Source: Nitrospirota bacterium (GTDB taxonomy: Bacteria > Nitrospirota > Nitrospiria > Nitrospirales > UBA8639). Taken from it: DNA of 5,365 nucleotides. Shown here piece after piece: positions 1 to 4,945 of this stretch. The notes below the pieces were generated by a model that saw only the letters and a list, made by a program, of their open reading frames with translations, ran no database searches and was not told where the DNA came from. The number at the start of each line of letters is the position of its first letter. Within the stretch, counting starts at the first letter, position 1. The stretch spans positions 1 to 5,365 of the forward strand of contig JAOUNC010000223.1 of assembly GCA_029881175.1 (NCBI GenBank), written 5' to 3'. The translations under genes were made by a program, and so were the position numbers.

Positions 1-42
1 GCATGCCGACCTCACATCAAAATCTTTCCCCACCCAATCGTC

Positions 43-66
43 ATTCCTGCGGTCGTTGGCAGGAAT
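43..66. repeat. Small palindrome of the GTCATTCC type
   Basis: Perfect 8-bp inverted repeat ATTCCTGC / GCAGGAAT around an 8-base loop, preceded by GTC as in the other palindromes of this window. It has the same layout (GTCATxCC, stem, loop, GGxATC) as the copies at 137-178 and 1530-1571 but a different stem sequence. It is probably a related member of the same family of dispersed intergenic palindromes. No gene overlaps it. Confidence 0.6.
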
Positions 67-69
67 CTC

Positions 70-178
70 CCAGTTTGTCATCCTGCGGCCCCGCGAAGGA
101 TCTGTGCCCAGCCGCACCCGCGCAAGAATCCCGACGCCCCTCCGTCATGCCCGACATTGGTCATCGGGCATCCATCTT
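70..178 (-). repeat. Composite dispersed repeat, shortened copy in reverse orientation
   Basis: Read on the minus strand this stretch repeats, in the same order, landmarks of the two copies at 1530-1855. First comes AAGATGGAT and a palindrome (178-137), then GAGGGGCG, then GGCACAGATCC (108-98, identical to 1776-1786), then a CCTTCGCGG-like piece, then GGATGACAAACTGG (83-70; 13 of 14 bases match 1672-1685). The middle block of about 50 bases seen in the other copies is missing. Within it, 137-178 holds a perfect 8-bp stem ATGCCCGA / TCGGGCAT with a 9-base loop, and 80-101 can form a bulged hairpin ATCCTGCGG / CCGC-GA-AGGAT. It is non-coding by appearance and looks like a dispersed palindromic element rather than an insertion sequence, since no transposase is present. 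Confidence 0.6.
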
Positions 179-338
179 CCTCTCCACCGGCATACCCGAA
201 CACAAATTGGAGCCCTTCTGGGTGCACGTGAGGTGCGCTCCTCCTCGCTTATAAGTCAATACTCATGCCTGACCCCGCATGTGACCCCGCATGTGACCCC
301 ACACCTATAAAATCGGTCCAAACGGCCTTGCTCATTCT
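179..338. other. Spacer downstream of the secreted-protein gene
   Basis: No gene is supported here. Frames open in two registers of the plus strand across this spacer have no ribosome-binding site and consist mostly of translated repeat sequence. The only structure seen is the 12-base tandem repeat at 270-300. No clear hairpin with a T-run was found downstream of the stop codon of the minus-strand gene. Confidence 0.4.
270..300. repeat. 12-base tandem repeat, about 2.6 units
   Basis: TGACCCCGCATG occurs at 270-281 and 282-293, and TGACCCC follows at 294-300, all without mismatch. It lies about 40 bases beyond the stop codon of the minus-strand gene at 339-1025. The period of 12 does not disturb a reading frame, but I see no gene around it. 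It may be a local slippage product or a set of direct binding sites; nothing in the sequence decides between these. Confidence 0.8.
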
Positions 339-1025
339 TTAGGGTATGGGGCTGGTCGTGCGAGGGGGTTCAGAATCCGGGGTGCCAAAAGCCGGCAGTT
401 GTTCAATCCCACGGCCCATAACCCCTTTGAATTGACCTTTCTTAACGCGCTGTCTGGAAGGCGGCTTGGCCGGTGATTTCGTTTGCTTCAAGGTTTTGGA
501 GACCGCTGCGGTGTTTTTACATTTTGTGATCTCACAGACATGTCTCAACAAGGGGTTAACTATTCCAAGGCATTTGGAACAGCCGCTCAAACTTGTACTT
601 CCCATAAAGGCAAAGTTCAATGCCCGTGGCCGGATACCGCTTTTTGTCCCAATAGCTTCCAATCCTGAGCCATCAGGAAGTAACACGGCTATATGAAAGA
701 CATCAGAATTGTCTTTATCTTCCTCTGAGCGAACCACAGGCTCCGTGAGGGTTTCCTCATGCCTCCCCCAATTTGCTTCAAGCAACATGGCTGCTGACCG
801 GGATTCACCTTCTGGCACCAGCTTCAGCCAAGACTCTGCCGCTTCCACCTGGTAGTGCCCAGGCTGTATGACCATATCGGTGCCATCAACGCCGAAAAAA
901 TGAAAAGGCTGGTCAAACTCGATGGTAGAGAAGGAGGAAAGGTTGGGCGTCTCCCCCCAGGCTATTGGGGCCCCGCAGAGGAAAAAAAGGAGGACGAGGA
1001 TTCGTTGAGAGGTGTGCTGAACCAT
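339..1025 (-). CDS. Exported protein of unknown function with Cys-rich, basic C-terminal tail
   Basis: A 228-residue protein that I cannot assign to a named family. Residues 1-24 form a typical signal peptide (hydrophobic core ILVLLFFLCGAPIAWG, likely cut before ETPN), so the product should be exported. No lipobox is present: Cys17 is preceded by Leu. Residues 32-134 look like a compact beta-rich domain (FDQPFHFFGVDGTDMVIQPG, then VLLPDGSGLEAIGTKSGIR). It recalls small secreted proteins I associate with Nitrospira; that is memory, not a search. Residues 135-228 form a different tail with Cys149, Cys152, Cys164 and Cys169 (CxxC-x11-C-x4-C), followed by a Lys/Arg/Pro-rich stretch. The start is chosen at the ATG at 1025 because AAGGGAG lies 7 bases upstream. 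An upstream ATG at 1055 is in frame but would put ten extra residues before the signal peptide. The gene stands alone, between spacers that carry copies of one repeat. Existence as a gene is likely; function is unknown. Confidence 0.78.
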   Translation of the reverse strand: MVQHTSQRILVLLFFLCGAPIAWGETPNLSSFSTIEFDQPFHFFGVDGTDMVIQPGHYQVEAAESWLKLVPEGESRSAAMLLEANWGRHEETLTEPVVRSEEDKDNSDVFHIAVLLPDGSGLEAIGTKSGIRPRALNFAFMGSTSLSGCSKCLGIVNPLLRHVCEITKCKNTAAVSKTLKQTKSPAKPPSRQRVKKGQFKGVMGRGIEQLPAFGTPDSEPPRTTSPIP

Positions 1026-1032
1026 GGTTGAT

Positions 1033-1039
1033 CTCCCTT
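1033..1039 (-). promoter_or_regulatory. Ribosome-binding site deciding the start of the exported-protein gene
   Basis: On the minus strand AAGGGAG lies 7 bases before the ATG at 1025. This is the strongest Shine-Dalgarno match seen in the window, and it favours this ATG over the in-frame ATG at 1055. Confidence 0.7.
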
Positions 1040-1213
1040 CAATTGATTGCCACAATTTTTCTTTTTATGTGGTGTGTCGATGGAATGGCTTGCTTCGTTC
1101 ATCATGAAGCGCTCTGGTCTCCGTATTGGCCAGGATCAATATATTCCACCTTTTCGAGGCCTTTCGGGCAAGGAGGGACCACCACTCTACTCCTTTCAGC
1201 GTAATAAGCAACT

Positions 1214-1241
1214 ACCACCCCAAAAAATGGGGATGGTTTTT
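1214..1241 (+). terminator. Terminator-like hairpin on the plus strand
   Basis: ACCACCCCA pairs with TGGGG-A-TGGT, giving 9 bp with one bulged A and a loop of five A, followed directly by TTTTT (1237-1241). This fits an intrinsic terminator for plus-strand transcription. No plus-strand gene lies upstream within the window, so the transcript it would end is not identified. On the minus strand no T-run follows, so it would not terminate there and would instead sit in the leader of the exported-protein gene. Confidence 0.5.
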
Positions 1242-1395
1242 GAGTTGAGTTTGGCCGCAAACAACACAGCCAACCTCGTACGGAGGCAGGGTCGTTGTGA
1301 CCTGCTGACTGATTGGAGATTTGCGTATAAAAGCGAAGAATCTAATTGTCAGGCACCGTATGTTTTCGTTCGAATCGGGTGGTGAGACAGAAACG

Positions 1396-1409
1396 GGTGC
1401 CATGGCACC
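1396..1409. promoter_or_regulatory. Perfect 14-bp palindrome, possible protein-binding site
   Basis: GGTGCCATGGCACC is its own reverse complement, with no central loop, so a dimeric protein-binding site is more plausible than an RNA hairpin. It lies about 370 bases upstream of the exported-protein gene, too far for a usual promoter operator. No bound protein can be named. Confidence 0.35.
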
Positions 1410-1477
1410 GGCGTTCATATCAGAAAATTCTCACGCTCGCGCAAGAAACAACCCGGCAGGGCAGTGGGAATCCATCC

Positions 1478-1519
1478 CCCCTCCGTCATCCACGAAGGTC
1501 GTCAGTGGAGATCTATCTG
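1478..1519 (-). repeat. Solitary decayed copy of the palindrome module
   Basis: This 42-base stretch aligns without gaps to the palindrome module at 137-178 (same strand), sharing CCCCTCCGTCAT at the left and ATCxATCT near the right end, but its stem is largely broken. It points against the copy at 1530-1571. Together the two form an outer inverted repeat (1477-1491 with 1558-1572, 15 bp with one mismatch). This head-to-head pairing resembles the paired arrangement known for REP-type elements. Confidence 0.5.
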
Positions 1520-1529
1520 AAATGGAGCG

Positions 1530-1685
1530 AAGATGGATCCCCGATAGAAAATGTCGGGGATGACAGAGGGGGCGTTGTGTTTCGACGCGGGGGGCTTGAC
1601 TTAGATCCTTTGCGGAACCCTTGTCCTGTGCCCTTCAGCTTTGCTCAGGATAGACTTCGTCGAATGGATCTGGATGACAAATTGG
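1530..1685 (+). repeat. Composite dispersed repeat, copy 2
   Basis: Starts with AAGATGGAT and a palindrome whose stem (1537-1546 with 1552-1561) is 10 bp with one G-T pair and the loop GAAAA. GAGGGGG follows, then AGATCCTTTGCGG (1603-1615), then a conserved block at 1640-1677, then GGATGACAAATTGG (1672-1685). The 1603-1677 block aligns without gaps to 1781-1855, and 1640-1677 matches 1818-1855 at 37 of 38 bases. Seen in translation the block gives FAQxRLRRMDLDD on the plus strand, but there is no start site or family resemblance, and I treat it as non-coding. Confidence 0.65.
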
Positions 1686-1704
1686 AAAAGAGGACGAAGC
1701 TGCG

Positions 1705-1855
1705 AAGATGGATGCCTGATTGAACATGGCGGGCATGACGAGGGTTGCAGCCTGTCGCTGCTTGGGGTTTGGCGTGGCACAGATCCCTCTTGGAGTCCCT
1801 GTTCTGAGCCTTTCGGTTTTGCTCAGGCTAGACTTCGTCGAATGGATCTGGATGA
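1705..1855 (+). repeat. Composite dispersed repeat, copy 3
   Basis: Same order as copy 2: AAGATGGAT, a palindrome (1712-1718 with 1730-1736, 7 bp with one G-T pair), GAGGG, GGCACAGATCC (1776-1786), then the conserved block ending at 1855. The palindromes of copies 2 and 3 start 175 bases apart and their blocks 178 bases apart, so the two copies form a diverged tandem duplication. After 1855 a further fragment, GTCGGGAATGATGG (1869-1882), resembles half of another palindrome. Confidence 0.65.
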
Positions 1856-2177
1856 TCTTGCAGGGGAAGTCGGGAATGATGGCGTTGAGGATAGGTTCGG
1901 TGAATTTCTGCTACCAGCGAACTTATTAGGGGATGAAACGGGGAATGCCTCAAAATCTTGACACCCCTTCCTCTTCCGAATGTTCGATGCCTGCCCTCTG
2001 AGCTCCCAATGTTGGACGTTCTCCTCATCCCGCTGGTGTTTTCTGAGCCCATTGACCACACGCGGGGCAGGCTCCGGGAGTTGGTCCACACTCCCATCGT
2101 TTGCGGATATCCCAATTCATAAGGTCGGACGAGGGATCTATGGTTTGGGGCTCTATTGCCGCCACACAAAAATGATT
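1856..2177. other. Spacer with no recognisable gene
   Basis: Between the repeats and the end of the mod operon. Several frames are open on both strands, as expected for stop-poor sequence. One minus-strand frame reads ECGPTPGACPACGQW, but it begins without a ribosome-binding site, stops after about 50 codons and continues in no clear protein. A decayed gene cannot be excluded, but I cannot support one. Confidence 0.4.
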
Positions 2178-2200
2178 CGCTTAACGAGACGAACTAAACG
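2178..2200 (-). terminator. Weak terminator candidate after the mod operon
   Basis: On the minus strand CGTTTA pairs with TAAGCG (6 bp, one G-T pair) across an 11-base loop, and AATCATTTTTG follows. It lies about 70 bases beyond the modC stop. The stem is short and AT-rich, so this is only a candidate; no better one was found between 2178 and 2267. Confidence 0.2.
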
Positions 2201-2267
2201 ATAGGTGCGTGAAGCGCTTGTGCAGACTTTCGTGATTCAACTGCTGTTTTTAGGTTGAAGGGAAATG

Positions 2268-3365
2268 TTAATGATGGGTTTCGGGGTTGAGGGCGACGGC
2301 TTTGATTTGGGCGTGAACCCGTTGTCCGGGGTGGAGCTGGAGTGCGGTTAATGATTTTCGGGTGATGGTGGCGAGAAGCGGACATCCGATATCGAGCTTG
2401 ATCTCGACAAAGGGGTGTTCAATATTTATTTTTCCAATTTCGATGACGGTGGCTTCTAGTAGGTTGAGGACGCTAGTTTGAAAGGAGGGCTGGCTGGAAA
2501 TAATGCTCACGTCTTTGGCCAGGATTTGCACCCGTAGCCGTTCTCCAATTTGGCGTGGTTGGTGGGGGACATGGAGGTGGCCTCCCGAAAAGGCCAATTT
2601 GGTGAGGCCAAATTTCTGATCTTGCTCGGCTACTGTTGTGTCGACAAGTGCCCCAAGATGATTTTCGGGGATGAGATGCCGAAGATCCAGTTGCGAGAAC
2701 ACCTCCTCAATCGGTCCGCTTCCTACCACTGTTCCTTCCTTCAGGAGCACGACGGTTTTTGCGAGTTCGATGATTTCATGCAGGTCGTGACTAACATAGA
2801 TGATGGGAATGTGAAATTCCGAATCTAATCGTCGAATGAATGGAAGGATTTCCCGCTTTCGTTGTAGGTCGAGGGAGCTGAGTGGCTCATCCATGAGTAG
2901 GAGTTGCGGGCTGGTTAAGAGCGCGCGGCCAATGGCGACGCGTTGTTGCTCCCCTCCAGATAACGATTGAGGAAGACGATCGAGGAGTCGTTCGATATCT
3001 AAGACGTGGATGACTTGCTCGAGTGTAATGTGGCGCGTTGATTCTGAGGTTCGTTTCCATCCATAGTGTAAATTAGCTCGGACGTTCAGGTGAGGAAAGA
3101 GCCGCGGTTCTTGGAAGACGTAGCCAATAGAACGTTGGGAGAGCGGGACGAAAATACCATGGCTCTCATCTTGCCAAATATGGCTATTCAGTACCATTGA
3201 GCCTGAGGATGAACGTTCTAACCCTGCCAGGCATCGCAAGAGCGTGGATTTTCCGCAACCTGATGGGCCAAAAACCGCAATGATCCCTTCGGCTGGAACT
3301 GCGAGGCTCACTTTCAGATGAAACGTGGGAAACGTGACCTCAAAGTTGGCGGCTAATTGACTCAT
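2268..3365 (-). CDS. modC: Molybdate ABC transporter ATP-binding protein ModC
   Basis: A 365-residue ATPase that powers molybdate import on the cytoplasmic side of the ModB dimer. All ABC motifs are present: Walker [10 protein letters not shown] (33-41), Q-loop [10 protein letters not shown] (84-93), signature LSGGEQQR (135-142), Walker B LLLMDEP (155-161), D-loop SSLD (163-166) and switch His193 in VSHD. A linker with [13 protein letters not shown] (276-288) and a C-terminal Mop/TOBE domain (about 297-360, [13 protein letters not shown] to [14 protein letters not shown]) follow. This arrangement separates ModC from generic ABC ATPases, and in known ModC proteins the domain binds oxyanion and inhibits transport. 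The length fits the family (about 350-365). The start ATG overlaps the modB stop (ATGA), with no good Shine-Dalgarno sequence, so translational coupling is likely. It is the last gene of the operon. Tungstate may also be carried; sequence alone does not decide. Confidence 0.97.
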   Translation of the reverse strand: MSQLAANFEVTFPTFHLKVSLAVPAEGIIAVFGPSGCGKSTLLRCLAGLERSSSGSMVLNSHIWQDESHGIFVPLSQRSIGYVFQEPRLFPHLNVRANLHYGWKRTSESTRHITLEQVIHVLDIERLLDRLPQSLSGGEQQRVAIGRALLTSPQLLLMDEPLSSLDLQRKREILPFIRRLDSEFHIPIIYVSHDLHEIIELAKTVVLLKEGTVVGSGPIEEVFSQLDLRHLIPENHLGALVDTTVAEQDQKFGLTKLAFSGGHLHVPHQPRQIGERLRVQILAKDVSIISSQPSFQTSVLNLLEATVIEIGKINIEHPFVEIKLDIGCPLLATITRKSLTALQLHPGQRVHAQIKAVALNPETHH

Positions 3366-4039
3366 GTGACATGGAGGGGCAGGCGTCGGTTCGCGCTGTA
3401 GACCGCGAGAAGGACAATAAATGAAAAGAGGAGCAAGCCGGCTGAAAGCATATGCGCTTGAGCATACTCCAGGGTTTCCACATGATCATAAATGGCAATG
3501 GACAGGACTTTGGTGTGTCCGGGAATATTGCCACCCACCATGAGCACGACACCAAATTCTCCAAGTGTGTGGGCAAATCCTAAGACTATGGCTGTGAGGT
3601 ACCCACGAATGGCCATGGGTGATGCCACCGTGAAAAACGTGTCGAGTTTTGAAGCTCCAAGAGTCCACGCCGCCTCCAAGGGCTTTTTACCAACAGCTTC
3701 AAAGGCCCCGTGGAGAGGTTGGACAACAAAGGGGAGTGAGTAGAAGGTTGAGGCTAGTACCAGGCCTGTGAATGTGAATGAGAGGGCTGAGCCGGTGAGA
3801 TCTTTCCAGGGGCCTCCTATGAGCCCATGAGGGCCAAACGCGATGAGAAGATAAAACCCTAAGACCGTTGGTGGCAGGACGATCGGTAGCGCCACGATGG
3901 CTTCGACGATGGTTCGTAATCGTGATGAGGTGAAGGCCAGCCACCAGGCGATGGGCGTTCCTACGAGAAGTAAGACGATGACTGTGGCACTTGCGAGTTG
4001 CAAGGTGAGCCACAGGGGTCCTAAGTCCAGATCCACCAT
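3362..4039 (-). CDS. modB: Molybdate ABC transporter permease ModB
   Basis: A 225-residue inner-membrane permease, the usual length for ModB. Hydrophobic segments are visible at about 11-36, 44-68, 88-108, 145-170 and 195-217, fitting the five- to six-helix fold of the family. [14 protein letters not shown] (52-65) is a typical ModB/CysT-type sequence. The EAA loop that docks onto ModC reads [20 protein letters not shown] (122-141), with the conserved Glu-Ala-Ala, Gly128 and Pro141. The ATG lies 2 bases after the modA TAG stop, and the stop overlaps the modC start by ATGA, so it is the middle gene of a tight operon. A purine stretch GGAG lies 14 bases upstream, which is rather far, so reading may depend on ribosomes finishing modA. 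No truncation or oddity seen. Confidence 0.96.
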   Translation of the reverse strand: MVDLDLGPLWLTLQLASATVIVLLLVGTPIAWWLAFTSSRLRTIVEAIVALPIVLPPTVLGFYLLIAFGPHGLIGGPWKDLTGSALSFTFTGLVLASTFYSLPFVVQPLHGAFEAVGKKPLEAAWTLGASKLDTFFTVASPMAIRGYLTAIVLGFAHTLGEFGVVLMVGGNIPGHTKVLSIAIYDHVETLEYAQAHMLSAGLLLFSFIVLLAVYSANRRLPLHVT

Positions 4040-4041
4040 GG

Positions 4042-4815
4042 CTAGGGGGTTTTCTCCGGATCGGGTATTCCATAACCCTGTTGGTGGATGATTGCCTGAG
4101 CTGATGGGCTTGTGATGTATTCCAGAAACGCACGAGCTGCGGTGTTGGTACCTCCCTGGTGCAAGAGTACCGCTTCTTGAACGATGGGATCATGGAGGGT
4201 AGGTGGGACATCCCAGTGACTCCCTGATTCCTGGTTGTGAGAGCCTGCTACTTGTGAGCGGGCCACAAATCCTAATTCCGCATTGTGGGAACTGACAAAC
4301 TGAAATGTTTGGGCAATGTTTTCCCCATACACGAGACGAGGCGTGAGTTGGTCCCATAATCCTAACGATCGAAGGGTCTGTTCGGCGGCTCTGCCGTAGG
4401 GCGCCGTTTTTGGATTGGCGATGGCGAGATGCGTGATGTCTTCCCGAGTGAGGGCCGTTTTCCCATCGACAGGAATGAAATTTGGTTTCGGACTCCATAA
4501 CGTCAGGCGTCCAAGAGCATAGGGAAATCGGCTTCCCTTGATGGCCTGCCCTTCTTTCTCCAGAAGTTCCGGGCGATGTTGGTCCGCAGAAAAAAATAGA
4601 TCAAAAGGAGCGCCATGTTGAATTTGCGCGTAGAGCTTTCCGCTTGAGCCTGAAATAATCACGATTTGGTGAGGGGTCTTGTTGGCGAAGTCAGATGTCA
4701 GCATCCGAAACGTGGCGAGAAAATTAGAGGCCACGGCGGCCCGAGCCTCCGCTGCTTGAGCCGTGGCTGTCAATGCACTTAACGCGCATATAAAGAAGAG
4801 GCAAAGGGCTCGCAT
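4042..4815 (-). CDS. modA: Periplasmic molybdate-binding protein ModA
   Basis: A 257-residue periplasmic oxyanion-binding protein that captures molybdate (or tungstate) and delivers it to ModB. Signal peptide [21 protein letters not shown], probably cut after residue 21. The mature part begins [11 protein letters not shown] and carries [11 protein letters not shown] (55-65), [12 protein letters not shown] (68-79), NPKTAPYG (134-141) and YGENIAQT (163-170). These are hallmarks of the Azotobacter-type ModA group. In that group, as I recall, a Thr/Ser-Asn pair, a Ser and a Tyr hold the anion; Ser30-Asn31, Ser58 and Tyr140 are the likely equivalents. The start is uncertain: the ATG at 4815 is preferred for its codon, but a TTG at 4830 (prefix MKKPN) is in frame, and neither has a Shine-Dalgarno sequence. 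An in-frame TAA lies 14 codons before the TTG, so no start further upstream is possible. First gene of the operon, about 95 bases downstream of the promoter. Confidence 0.95.
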   Translation of the reverse strand: MRALCLFFICALSALTATAQAAEARAAVASNFLATFRMLTSDFANKTPHQIVIISGSSGKLYAQIQHGAPFDLFFSADQHRPELLEKEGQAIKGSRFPYALGRLTLWSPKPNFIPVDGKTALTREDITHLAIANPKTAPYGRAAEQTLRSLGLWDQLTPRLVYGENIAQTFQFVSSHNAELGFVARSQVAGSHNQESGSHWDVPPTLHDPIVQEAVLLHQGGTNTAARAFLEYITSPSAQAIIHQQGYGIPDPEKTP

Positions 4816-4859
4816 GTTCGGTTTTTTCAAATGAGAAGTAAGAAGCCTTTTGGTTTTTT

Positions 4860-4890
4860 AGAGTTTAGATCATGGATGATGAATGACTCT
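4860..4890 (-). promoter_or_regulatory. Possible hairpin in the modA leader
   Basis: In the leader RNA (minus strand) AGAGT and ACTCT can pair, enclosing a nested ATCA-TCCA-TGAT stem. A perfect 10-bp palindrome CTAGATCTAG (4889-4898) overlaps its upstream arm. The helix is short and has large internal loops, and no T-run follows, so it is not a terminator. It does not match the molybdenum-cofactor riboswitch, which is much larger. Role unknown. Confidence 0.25.
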
Positions 4891-4916
4891 AGATCTAGGG
4901 AAAATTCAGACGCGTC

Positions 4917-4945
4917 ATTGTAATCTTAAAATTACAAAACGTCAA
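4917..4945 (-). promoter_or_regulatory. Promoter of the modABC operon
   Basis: On the minus strand TTGACG (-35, 4945-4940) and TACAAT (-10, 4922-4917) are separated by exactly 17 bases. Each hexamer differs from the sigma-70 consensus by one base. A/T-rich sequence (TTTTTAAA) lies just upstream of the -35. Transcription should start near 4910, giving a leader of about 80-95 bases before modA. It is the only near-consensus promoter I found in the window. Confidence 0.75.
4918..4937. promoter_or_regulatory. Inverted-repeat operator within the mod promoter
   Basis: TTGTAAT-N6-ATTACAA is a perfect 7-bp inverted repeat with spacer CTTAAA. It fills most of the gap between the -35 and -10 hexamers and covers five bases of the -10, so a dimer bound there would block RNA polymerase. 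Known ModE sites are also inverted repeats with a short central spacer, but their half-site (TATATA-ACG type) differs. ModE, or another regulator such as a TetR-like protein, is inferred and not shown. No regulator gene is in the window. Confidence 0.6.

Larger units (their letters stand above)
1026..1477. other. Spacer upstream of the exported-protein gene
   Basis: No gene is supported. The promoter of the minus-strand gene should lie here. A TATATT reads on the minus strand at 1138-1143, but no acceptable -35 lies 16-18 bases from it. Other structures seen are a short hairpin GCTTC/GAAGC (1092-1110), a terminator-like hairpin (1214-1241) and a 14-bp palindrome (1396-1409). Frames open on either strand lack ribosome-binding sites and resemble no protein I know. 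Confidence 0.5.

Noticed and set aside
43..178. CRISPR-like array of palindromes
   Set aside because: The units differ in sequence, spacing is irregular and there are no constant direct repeats with uniform spacers or cas genes.
1138..1166. TATATT as the -10 of the exported-protein gene
   Set aside because: No sequence close to TTGACA lies 16-18 bases upstream; the promoter of this gene remains unplaced.
1366..1383. GTTCGAATC resembling a tRNA T-loop
   Set aside because: The flanking bases give only a weak stem with G-T pairs, and no acceptor, D or anticodon arms can be placed around it.
1346..1961. Overlapping plus-strand open frames of 106-125 codons across the repeats
   Set aside because: They run through the palindromes and repeated blocks, have no ribosome-binding site, overlap each other in different frames and resemble no protein I know.
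1823..2169. Minus-strand open frames of 88 and 113 codons downstream of modC
   Set aside because: Two frames are open over the same bases with no start signal, and part lies over a repeat copy. Low stop frequency explains them.
4831..4910. Molybdenum-cofactor riboswitch in the modA leader
   Set aside because: The leader is too short and lacks the multi-helix layout of that riboswitch; only one weak hairpin is visible.
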